This document shows positions 32,961-43,674 of a stretch of DNA of 64,000 nt, piece after piece. The position numbers and the translations under genes were made by a program. Position 1 is the first letter of the stretch. The number at the start of each line of letters is the position of its first letter. Under the pieces are notes generated by a model, which saw only the letters and a list, made by a program, of their open reading frames with translations, ran no database searches and was not told the DNA's origin. Location of the stretch: positions 30,762,791 through 30,826,790 of the forward strand of contig CM055272.1 in the NCBI GenBank assembly GCA_029237695.1, in the 5' to 3' direction. The DNA is from Conchocele bisecta. Taxonomy: Eukaryota > Mollusca > Bivalvia > Lucinida > Thyasiridae.

Positions 32961-33598
32961 TATAACGTATACAAATGGAGGGAAACTCCCAAAATCAGAA
33001 CTGAATATTTACAATAAAAAAACTATATATTCAGCCCTGACATCAGAATAATCCTGATCTGATGCCAGGTCCTCGCCACACCAGAATCACTTGCCCCCCT
33101 CCCAAAAACAGTAGGATCAGTAATAATCTAACTACTTTTATAATGGGCAATAACCCAATTCAACTCACAGGTAACAAATGTGCAACAGTGATGGCGATAG
33201 TGACAGGTCGGGTGTAAATTTGCGCGCGGTAAATTGGATAGTTTAGTGCGTCATTCTCACTCCAAATGTGTTTTTTTCTATAAAAATACAAAAACAAATG
33301 TGTAGAATCACAAAACATTGGTTTATATCGTAAAAAAATACAATAAAGATGATTAATTGTGTTTTTTCTCGAGAACAATAGAAGCGGGCAAAGTGAACTG
33401 ACATTACTGTGAACAAAGTATGAGCTTTGGTCACTGTCAGGTGCAAGCCATAGGTGTACTACATATTGTGACAGTGCGTTATACATGGATATTCAGTGGA
33501 ATAAATTGTAAAAATATATATGGACATTATATGGAGTACGTCTAGTTAAAAGGTAATATTTATCTACCATTCTCCCAGTTGAAAAATCAACAACTAGC

Positions 33599-34725
33599 AT
33601 GTCTCATTTGGCTTTGGAATCAGACCAACAATTGAGCGATGTCAGTGACATTGAAACAGTCTCGGCATCACAATCTTTGATACGAAAACGCAAACAGTGC
33701 GCGACCTCCCCAGCCGGCTCCTTGGAAGTCCAGACGTTAAAGCGTCATAACTCAGTACCGGATATAAGAATCACGCCAGTCAGCTCAAAAAAACGTGCAC
33801 TAACGGCAACAAAAACGCCGAAGAGTAGGACTCCCAAATCTAAGCTACCCGCCTCCGCACCATTTCGCGAGATGTTCATAAGTACATTCAAGGACCCATC
33901 ATTCCAAGAGGGTATCTCACCAATGATAGGCAACCTTGTGACCCCATTAATTGAACAGTCTATCAAACGGGCCGTTGACTCTGCCATCACAGGTGTGAGA
34001 AACGAAGTTGTAAAACCACTGGCAGAATCCAACGATAAACTAACACAGCTGGTTAAGGAACAAAATGTCACGATTCAACGACAGCAGTCCCGAATATCAG
34101 AGCTAGAGTCGGAGCACGACCTTGTATGCACAGAACTTGACGAGCTCAAGTTATCCGTGAATGACCTTGAACAGTATGGCCGCCGAAACAACTTGCGGAT
34201 ATCTATATGATGACCGGCCCCCCTAACGCCACCGAAGCTGAGATAACCGAACACACCGTGAAGTTTATAAACGAGTCGGTATTAAAGGCGACACCTGGAT
34301 CTGATATTGCACCCATAACCTCTGATCAGATCGACAGGTGCCACCCAGTTAGTCAAATGATTCGTGGTACGCGAAGTTTCCTTATCAAATTTGACAAATA
34401 CCACACCAAACAGACAATATACAAGGCCAAAGCTAATTTAAAGGGCGATATCCACAAACGATACATCTCAGAAGATTTAACGCGCCACAACTACTCGGTA
34501 GTACAGGAATTAACACGTCTGAGACGATCCGGGCATATTGTGTCATTCTGGACACGAGACGGAACGATCTACGCCAAACAGTCACCAGACGATCGACCAG
34601 CCAAAATTCGCACAGAATATGACATCAACGACCTAATTGGGAGACAAAATCGACCCCCACCGCACGTTGTCCGTCGCGAGAGCGAACGCGAGCATATGAG
34701 TACTCACGCCCCCTTACGCCAGTGA
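33599..34725 (+). pseudogene. LINE ORF1-type nucleic-acid-binding protein, one frameshift
   Basis: Frame 1 (33599-34210) encodes a basic N-terminus (RKRKQ, SSKKRAL, TPKSRTPKSK), a coiled coil at about residues 140-190 (heptad Leu/Ile in VTIQRQQSRISELESEHDLV), then DLEQYGRRNNLRIS. Frame 2 (34207-34725) continues as an RRM-like region: RCHPV, RGTRSFLIKFDKYHTKQTIY, SEDLTRHNYSVVQELTRLRR, SFWTRDGTIYAK. This is the coiled-coil/RRM/C-terminal layout of ORF1p (Transposase_22-like) of CR1/L1-type LINEs, an RNA-binding chaperone. The frames overlap as ATGA at 34207-34210; a 1-nt indel is the simplest reading. Same strand as ORF2 at 38141 but 3.4 kb away. Confidence 0.75.
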
Positions 34726-34989
34726 ACGGGGTCTACACTGCCTGCCGTGCAGCCAGTATAACTATTCTTATTTCAACGCATTATGACTTGTTTATACATA
34801 ACCATATTCGCGAAGAAAGCCGCCCACTTGGTGTTGGAGTACTGACCAGTCCGTCCTGGATCTCACATTTTGGTTTCGCAGTGAGATTTGCGATGAACAT
34901 CGTAAACATGTAGTCAGCTGTTTTGGAATCCCATCCTTCCCTTCACATGCGATATTTCAATGTCCGAAGGGAAGCCGTCTGGGATCCTG

Positions 34990-37350
34990 CTTCCGCTTTA
35001 AGAAATGACAGACAGTGTACACCCTGATCTGAATATACATTCGGTTATATACTGATCTGGGTCTATACTGATTGTAAATCATGTATCATCCATTCATCCA
35101 TTACTCGTCATGTCATGTCACGTCATTCTGCAACAAACCTGGCTGATGTTCTGGTTTAAGAAGTGACAAACAGCGTACACCCTTATCAGATTATACATTC
35201 GTGTATATGCTGATCTGGGGATACACTGGTTGTATGTAAATCATGTATCGTTCATTTATCCACTACTCGTCATGTCACGTCATTTTTCAATAAACCTGGC
35301 TGATGTTCCATTTTAAGAAGTGACAAACAGCGTTCACCCTGATCGGATTGTACATTCGTGTACATGTCTGGTCTGGGTCTACACTGGTTGTATAGCATGT
35401 ATCGTTCATTCATATAATACTCGTCATGTCATGTCACGTCATTCTTCAATATATCTGGCTGATGTTCCGTTTTAAGAGGTGACAAACAGCGTACACCCAG
35501 ATAAGAATATGCATTCGTGTACATGCTGATCTGGGTCTACACTGGTTGTAATCATGTATCGTTCATTTATTCAATACTCGTCATGTCATGTCACGTCATT
35601 CTTCAATACACCTGGCTGATGTTACGTTTTAAGAGGATACAAACAGCGTACACCCTGAGAAGGGTGTACATTCGTGTATATCCTGGTCTGGGTCTACACT
35701 GGTTGTAAATCATGTATCGTTCATTCATACAATACTCGCCATGTCTTTTCACGTCATTCTTCAATAAACCTGGCTGATGTTCCGTTTTAAGAGGAAACAA
35801 GCAGCGTACACCCTGATAAGAATATGCATTTGTGTATATGCTGATCTGGGTCTACACCGGTTGTAAATCATGTATCGCTCACTCTTCCAATATTCGTCAT
35901 GTCATTTCACGTCATTCTTCAATAAACCTGGCCGATGCTCCGTTTTAAGAGGTGACAAACTGCGTACACCCTGATAGGAATATACATTCGTGCATATGCT
36001 GATCTGGGTCTACACTGGTTGTAAATCTTGTATCGCTCACTCTTCCAACACTCGTCGTGTAGTCACGTCATTCTTCAATAAAGCTGACTGATGTTCCGTT
36101 TTAAGAGGTAACAAACAGCGTACACCCTGATAGGAATATACGTTCGTGTATATGCTGATTTGGGTCTACACTGGTTGTAAATCATGTATTGCTCACTCTT
36201 CCAATACTCGTCATGTAGTCACGTCATTCTTCAATAAACCTGGCTGATGTTCCGTTTTAAGAGGCAACAAACAGCGTGGACCCTGATAAGAATATACATT
36301 TGTGTATATGCTGATCTGGGTCTACACTGGTTGTAAATCATGTATCGCTCACTCTTCCAATACTCGTCATGCAGTCACGTTATTCTTCAATAAACCTGGC
36401 CGATGTTCTGTTTTAAGAGGTAACAAACAGCGTACACCCTGATAAGAATATACATTCGTGTATATGCTGATCTGGGTCTACACGGGTTGTAAATCATGTA
36501 TCGTTCATTTATTCAATACTCGTCATGTCATGTCACGTCATTCTTCAATAAACCTGGCTGATGTTCCGTTTTAAGAGGTAACAAACAGCGTACACCCTGA
36601 TATGAATATACATGCGTGTATATGCTGATCTGGGTCTACACCGGTTGTAAATCATGTATCGTTCATCTATCCAATACTCGTCATGTCATTTCACGTCATT
36701 ATTCAATAAACCTGGCTGATGTTCCGTTTTAACAGGTAACAAACAGCGTACACCCTGATAGGAATATACATTCGTATATATGCTGATCTGGGTCTACACT
36801 GGTTGTAAATCATGTATTGTTCATTTATCCACTACTCGTCATGTCACGTCATTCTTCAAAAACCTGGCTGATGTTCCGTTCTGGGAAGTAACAAACTGCG
36901 TACACCCTGATCGGATTATACATTCGTGTACATGCTGGTCTGGGTCTACACTGGTTATACACCATGTATGGTTCATTTATCCACTACTCGTTCTGTCGTT
37001 ATGTCGTGTCACGTTTTTCTCCAATAAACCTGTATGTTGTTCCGTTTAAAGAAGTAACAAACGGCGTATATCCTGATTAGAATATACATTCGTGTATATC
37101 CTGATCTTGGTATACACGGGTTGTAAATCTTGTGTTCATTGCACACTACTTGTACTGTCACGTCACGTCATACTTTGATAAAACAAGACTGATATTTTGT
37201 TTTAAGAAGTAACAACAGTGTATACCCTGATCAGATCATGCATTCTACTTTGGTATAAATTATTTGTAAACGACGAATGGTTCATACATTCACTAGATGC
37301 TGTCATGCCACGTCATACTTTAATAAACTAGACTGGTGTTCTGTATTGAG
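34990..37350 (+). repeat. 158-bp satellite array, about 15 units
   Basis: Units carry GACAAACAGCGTACACCCTG, TGCTGATCTGGGTCTACACT, ACTCGTCATGTCATGTCACG and CCTGGCTGATGTTCCGTTTT. Measured spacings are 157, 159 and about 158 bp. The units degrade after 37050, with remnants to about 37560. It lies between the ORF1-type gene and LINE ORF2, both in the same direction. Confidence 0.9.
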
Positions 37351-37908
37351 AACCAACACACAGAGTGTGCCCAGATCTTATTACCCATCTGTGGCTAACC
37401 TTGTCTGGGCCCATACTGGTTTGTGAAGCATGTAGGGCCGTTTTTCCCCCACTACTTGTCATGCATGTAGGGTCATTTTCCCCACTATTTTGCATTGCCG
37501 CATCTGACCTGCACGGGATGTCCACTATGTAATGGTCACTCATGTAATTTGTTGTTTACCTGTCACTTGATAGTTTCGAGATGAACGTGAGTGAATTTTG
37601 TTCCCAATACTGTGATACAATTGTGCTAAATCAAATGAAATGTATCGTTTTTACTCAGTGACACATGTGAGCGTTTTTTACGCCTGTATTATTATAGCAA
37701 TACAGAAAGCATTATACTTCTGAATTAATGCATGAGCGACCAGGGTGGCCTCTGGTCTGCTCGACACATGATCTGATCGGGGTCTAGTCTAATCTGGTCG
37801 TTAACTGACTTATATTCAACACGGATTACTTAGCAGTTTATATTGGAGATGAGAGTGGCTCATTGAACTATCCATCCCGCCACATAAACATAATCACACG
37901 TTAGCAAA

Positions 37909-38148
37909 ATGTATGTTACATGTGCGCTTTCATATCAGCTTGTTGCTGTTCTACTAGTCTCTGTGTTTCTTACTCGCTTTGTCCTCTGTCTATCAGTCAA
38001 ACTTCTTTGTCGTCTGAATGTCACTATTATATGTGCATGCATTATATTGGGGGGACTTGTGAATATACATGGTTGGATGAGGTTGGCAATGTGTACATCT
38101 ATGGCGGCCGTCCACCTAGCTGATGTAACTAAAAAGCCGAATGGGTAA
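37909..38148 (+). CDS. Small hydrophobic ORF overlapping LINE ORF2 start
   Basis: 79 codons with long hydrophobic runs (LVAVLLVSVFLTRFVLCLSV, TIICACIILGGLV). It ends ..VHLADVTKKPNG with TAA at 38146-38148, overlapping the ORF2 ATG (38141) as ATGGGTAA. Codon-by-codon comparison with the reverse-strand copy shows a shared ending (Met, three codons, His, Leu/Ile, Asp-Val-Thr, four codons, Asn-Gly, stop). It could be a membrane peptide, or it could act only through translation coupling. Confidence 0.45.
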   Translation: MYVTCALSYQLVAVLLVSVFLTRFVLCLSVKLLCRLNVTIICACIILGGLVNIHGWMRLAMCTSMAAVHLADVTKKPNG

Positions 38149-41100
38149 TGATATAACTTCCTGGAGGGCTGCCATAGGTAACTTTAATTGTAGGAAACGT
38201 CCGATATGCATTGCGTCTACAATATATTTAAATATTTTCAATATATTATTGAATGTTTTAACGGATATAGGTAATTGTTTGACTAATCTAGCTAATTGTA
38301 GAGGCCCCAGATTATTACTCAATCTAAATATGTGTCTAACAATAGTATCTTTTATTTTGCTACTGATATCTGGTGATGTAGAAAGAAACCCAGGGCCTGA
38401 ACATGAGAGTGGATGTTTTTCAATTTTACATTTAAATATAAGAAGTATCCGTAATAAGGTGAGTTATATCGAGGACACTTTCACAGATTTTGATATTCTA
38501 TGTTTTACAGAAACTCACTTAACGGGCGCTATAGAAACCAGCAGTTTACAACTTAATGGGTATAGCCTACCATTCCGAAAGGACAAGTCGCCACATTCTG
38601 GGGGAATATTAGTATATGTTGCAGACCATTTGTTAGCAAATAGAATGCAGAATTTAGAAATATTTTGGGATGAAACTGTCTGGATTCAGGTTAAAACAAG
38701 CCGCAAGACATTTTTGAATGGCACGATTTACCGCCCCCCGTCATCCAATATAGAATTTTGGGAACTGTTCAATCGCAATATATAATTGGTATGTGATATA
38801 ACAAATAATATCATTATTGTTGGCGATCTAAATGAAGATCAATTAAATGTACATAACCACAAATTAAAAGATGTTATGATTATGAATTCATTGAAAAACA
38901 TAATTACATCCGCAACGCGTGAAACAGCCACTACTTCAACCTTGTTAGATCCAATTATTGTTAACCAAGAACAGAACATTCTCAAAAGCGATGTGTTGGC
39001 TGTTTTGCCAGACATAAGCGATCATAAGGCTACATGTGTCATTATACCTGCTGATAGTTCACACAATACTTCATACAAACGAACTGTATGGAACTATAAA
39101 AGAGCAGACTTTGTTAAATTTAACGAACTCATGCTTAACACTGATTGGACAAATTTAAATAATGGCAGTGTAGATGATGCATCTAATATATTTACATCTA
39201 AATTCATTGAGCTAGCTAAGCGATGCATTCCATGCAGTCAAGTCACAGTACGGCCTAATGATAAACCATGGTATGATTCCGATATTCGTAAAATAAGCAA
39301 ATTAAGAGACAAATTAAGTAAGAAAGCAATACAATTTGGAAGGGTGGACGACTGGAATAAATACAAAACAACTCGGAACAAAGTTAATAATATGAAAAAA
39401 CATGCAAGAGAAGCATTTTACAATGACTTAGAGTTTAATTTAACAGAATCATTTTCAAATAACAAAAGATACTTCTGGAAGCTAGTTCGACATTTTGTGA
39501 AAGATAGCAAATCAAGTGGAACTATTCCACCATTAAAAACGACTGACGGTAATAGTGAAATTGTCTGTTTTTCTGATGTTGAAAAAGCTAATTGTCTAAA
39601 CAACTTCTTCGTTTCAATATCAACGGTTGACGATAGCAACTCTACTTTACCGCCGCTTGAATTAAAAACTAACCAAGTTCTTGATATGATTAATATAAAC
39701 GAATCTTAGGTCAGAGATACTATAAAGATTTTACAAACTAATAAAGCTTGTGGACACGATTTAGTTAGTCATAGAATGCTAAAAGGAACTATTACATCTG
39801 TCTCAAAACCTCTAGCGATCCTCTTCAATAGATCTGTCAATGAATGTCAGTTTCCGATGGCGTGGAAATTGGCAAATGTAATTCCCTTATTTAAAAAAGG
39901 GTGTCCGCAGACGCCTTCAAATTATCGACCTATATCGTTATTAAGCTGTCTAGGTAAGGTAATGGAGAGAATAATGTTTAAACATATATATAATCACTTG
40001 CACTCACATAATTTGATTTACAATAGACAATCTGGTTTTATACCAGGACATTCTACGGTATACCAACTTATAGACATTCACCATCAAATATGTCAGGCAT
40101 TTGATGAAAGGCAATCTACATGTATAGTATTTTGTGATATTTCTAAGACTTTCGATAGGGTATGGAATAGGGGATTACTATTTAAGTTACGGCAAAATGG
40201 ATTAAATGGTTGTATCTTACACTGGATCGAAAACTACTTGTCGGATAGGAAACAGTCTGTATCAATACGGTCTACAACCTCAGATACCAAGTTAATAACT
40301 GCTGGCGTACCGCAAGGCTCGGTGCTCGGTCCTTTACTATTTCTAATATATGTCAACGATATAACTGACCATCTACTAAGTATTGTTCGATTATTTGCTG
40401 ATGACAGTTCTCTATCATTTTCCACAACAAATACTGATGACCTAGAAGGCATAATAAATTATGACCTACTAACTATTGCTGACTGGGCTAAACAATGGTT
40501 GGTCAGTTTCAATCCTAACAAGACTGAAGCGATGCTTTTAACCCTAAGACTACTCGATCGACCTGTAAACCTAATCTTTCAAAACACGCCTATAACCTTT
40601 GTCGACGACCATAAACATCTCGGTGTAACGCTGAGCAATAACTGGAAATGGCATACACATATACAAAATATAATTAATTCGACTGCGAGAGTGTTGGGAA
40701 TAATGCGAAACCTAAAATTTAAGATAAGCAGACAGTCTTTAAACCAAATATATATATATTATATGAGACCTATACTCGAATATGCTTCGTCGGTCTGGGA
40801 TGGATGTACAGAATATGAAAAAGATTCATTGGAAAAAATTCAGAATGAAGCTGCGAGAATAGTAACCGGTTTAACACGGTCAGTGTCACTTGATAATTTA
40901 AGGAAAGAAGTTGGATGGCAACTTTTATCTGTTCGACGTAGTATTCAAAAGCTTTCGATCATGTACAAAGCAACCAACAATCAAGTACCTAGTTATATCT
41001 CCAACCTGATTCTTCCCACTGTTAATAACGTATCTCGTTACAACCTTAGAAACCAATTTGATATAAATGTCCCGACTACTCGACTGGAAGTATACAAACA

Positions 41101-41554
41101 ATCATTTATGCCATCTGTGGTACAACTCTGGAATGAAACTGATCCTTCAATGAGAAATGTAGATAGTCTTAGACACTTTACAGCATGCGCCAAACAATTA
41201 TACACTCAATATGAAATACCACCATATTACTTAGTGGGAGACAGGTTTTCGTCAGTTATGCATGCAAGACTTCGTAATAAATGTAGCAGTCTCAATTCCG
41301 ATCTTTGCAATAACCATATCAGAGAAACTCCCTACTGCGAGTGTAGCGAAATTGTAGAAGACGCTGAACATTACTTCTTTGAATGCAACAAATATCATGC
41401 ACAGCGTCTCATTCTACGCCAGTCACTGCAACGATTTCATAACCTGAACGCGCACATGCTTTTGAACGGCATACCTGAACAAAACAATGAAAACAATATT
41501 ATTATCTTCAATTCTGTACAAAATTATATTAAAACTACAAAACGATTTGAGTAA
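38141..41554 (+). pseudogene. LINE ORF2: 2A-like peptide, APE endonuclease, reverse transcriptase
   Basis: One frame of 1,137 codons with just two in-frame stops (TAA 38783-38785, TAG 39707-39709) and no frameshift. Residues 1-77 end in a signal-like hydrophobic stretch; GDVERNPGP (78-86) is a 2A-like skipping motif. Endonuclease motifs in order: LNIRSIRNK, CFTETHL, SGGILVYV, TIYRPP, VGDLNED, ISDHKAT. Reverse transcriptase: NYRPISLLSCLGK, SGFIPGHST, FCDISKTFDRVWN, AGVPQGSVLGPLLF, FADD at 40394-40405, and HLGVTLS. The C-terminus holds YCECSEIVEDAEHYFFEC, a Cys/His knuckle-like end. The enzyme would nick DNA and prime reverse transcription of its own RNA. Two lone stops suggest a fairly young copy. 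Confidence 0.9.
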
Positions 41555-42097
41555 CTTCGTTGATAGATGTATGTAACGTAATCCATATCGGATGTATTCC
41601 ATTCGATTTGCTAATATCATCCACAACCACCGGTTATTAATGATCACTGAAATTTATTGCAACTAGCACTAATACATTGATGGATTTTCTCATGTAGTAT
41701 ATGTACTTGGCGACAAAAACAACTTTTATTCTTTCTCCAAATCTCATATCTCACTATCCACCTCTTCTCTACCTTTCTGTCCGTTTTCATTCCATACATT
41801 ATGTAAACATATATTTATCGCTTGATAATTGGTTTGTATCCGTGTTTATATGCCTGTATACATGTATTCATGTATCGCCATTGCTGTTGAATTATTGTAC
41901 TTTGTAACACTTAGGTGAGGGCTGTAACTAATGTTGAGAGAACTTGTAGCCCGAGCCTATTGTATTTATATGCAATAAACTATGTTTAAACTAAGGTAAC
42001 AAAAGAGCCAAAGTTAAAAACGTACCTGAGGGCCAAACCAGGCTATCGCGATTAATATAAGGAGGAACCCATACCGTTAAGTTACGCCGTCGCGTAT

Positions 42098-42420
42098 GGT
42101 GTACGAACGGGGTCAAAACTAAACTTGCAAACTGCACCTGTAAATGTATAGCTGCACTTGTAAAATGTACAGCTGCAGCTGTAAATGTATAGCTGCACCT
42201 GTATTTTTCATAGCTGCAACTATAAATGTATAGCTGCACCTGTATTTTTCATAACTGCAACTATAAATGTATAGCTGCACCTGCATTTGTTATAGCTGCA
42301 GCTGTAAATGTATAGGTGCACATTTTGTATGTTTTACAGTTGTAGCTATACATTTACAGGTGCAGCTGTAAAATAATGCAGGTGCACCTGCAAGTTTAGT
42401 TTTGACCCCGTTCGTACACC
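42098..42420. mobile_element. Short inverted-repeat element filled with 30-34-bp tandem repeats
   Basis: Perfect terminal inverted repeats of about 32 bp: GGTGTACGAACGGGGTCAAA at the left, TTTGACCCCGTTCGTACACC at the right. Between them are some eight units of the type GCTGCACCTGTAAATGTATA, partly inverted toward the right. It starts about 108 bp after the LINE end. Confidence 0.8.
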
Positions 42421-42424
42421 ACAA

Positions 42425-42599
42425 ATAGAATAGGTTAGTGCTGTGAATGGGAAAAATATCTGGCGCGGCACGGAAACGGGATGTGTTCGGCAGAGCCTCG
42501 CCCATCCCGTTTCCTAAATGTATCCTTAAATTGAAAATTTCTCCCTCAAAGTATACTTTGCTAGATAAGTATACTTTGCAATGTTTGTGACATAGGCTA
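42425..42599. repeat. Half copy of repeat D joined to a 3' fragment of MITE A
   Basis: 42425-42516 is the left arm of foldback D (AATAGGTTAGTGCTGTGAAT). 42527-42599 is the last 73 bp of family A (TTGAAAATTTCTCCCTCAAA to CATAGGCTA). Both are truncated near 42520, which marks a rearrangement point. Confidence 0.7.
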
Positions 42600-43674
42600 C
42601 AGCAACTGTGATAAGCACATACTTTGTAAATTGCTCTGTACTAGTACATGTATACGTAAAGGCAAATTATTTTGTTTTTTAAATCACAATACTATACCAA
42701 CTTGAGAAAGATGTTCCCACTATAGATGATAGTGTAATTATTTTAGCTATTTGTTCCTGATCTATTTTATACCGTTCTCGGCTTATTTGAGACCCAGTGC
42801 CTTTGATACGGGAAGTCGGATACACAGGGTTTACCTCGGCTGTCATTGGTACTGCTTTATAAACTATGTGTGGGTGGGCTGTTGCGTTTATTGTATTATG
42901 AACAACAGTTGGTCTGTTTAATGTGCGTGGAGTCCGAAGGCAGTGGTCACATCTATGTTATACTTATATCACATCACATTTACGAACCAATTATGTTAAA
43001 TGATCAGATGATCAGGGGTCACACCGATCCTCGTTGACTATCTTGATATGTATTTTTTTTTAAACAAATACCATATTCAAAGTATATGATCACGTGGTTT
43101 ACAACAACAACAACACGTACTGAAAGTACATGTACGTATTCTTTTATTTTGTCCTTATAGTCATGGCCCTGTCATAAAGATCCGTATACACTTTCATTAG
43201 CATAGACTTTGACAGCTGATTTGAATATGGGATACCCCAGTGTCAAGAATCTACTAGGTGGATTATGTGATTTTCAAGCATGTCCGATACAGCTATGATG
43301 TTAAAAAAACATATTAGACGTTGCCTATTTACCGTAACGCAAGATGGCCGCCATCAAAATTCCAGAAAAATGTCAACATGTGTAAGCCTTGATATGAGCG
43401 TAGTAGATGAGTTTGGTGTCCATAATGATGTATACCAAATATAGCGAAAGTGTAAAAAATCATTTTAGATGTTACCTAGTTGCAATATTCAAGATGGCCG
43501 CCATAAAACAGTTTGATAGCAATTATAAGCAATTGGTACATATACATATATGAATGTATACATATTTCGATTGGAACGTAGTAGACTGATGCATTGCAAA
43601 ACATACAGCATGACAGTCAATACAAACATCAATCAAATGGCTTAAACTCCCATGCCACTGACCAAATAGTCTGA

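Larger units (their letters stand above)
37909..41990 (+). mobile_element. CR1/Jockey-type LINE, near-complete ORF2
   Basis: It holds the small ORF, ORF2 (38141-41554) and a 3' untranslated region of about 435 bp. That region has GGGCTGTAACTAATGTTG and AACTTGTAGCCC, a short stem shared with the other copy, and ends GCAATAAACTATGTTTAAA. No poly(A) tail is visible. The 5' boundary is not resolved; if the ORF1 gene belongs to it, the element begins before 33599. Confidence 0.75.

Noticed and set aside
34207..34210. ATGA overlap in the LINE ORF1-type gene as programmed stop-start coupling
   Set aside because: The two frames are halves of one continuous domain order (NNLRIS then the RRM-like region), so a single indel is simpler than programmed reinitiation.
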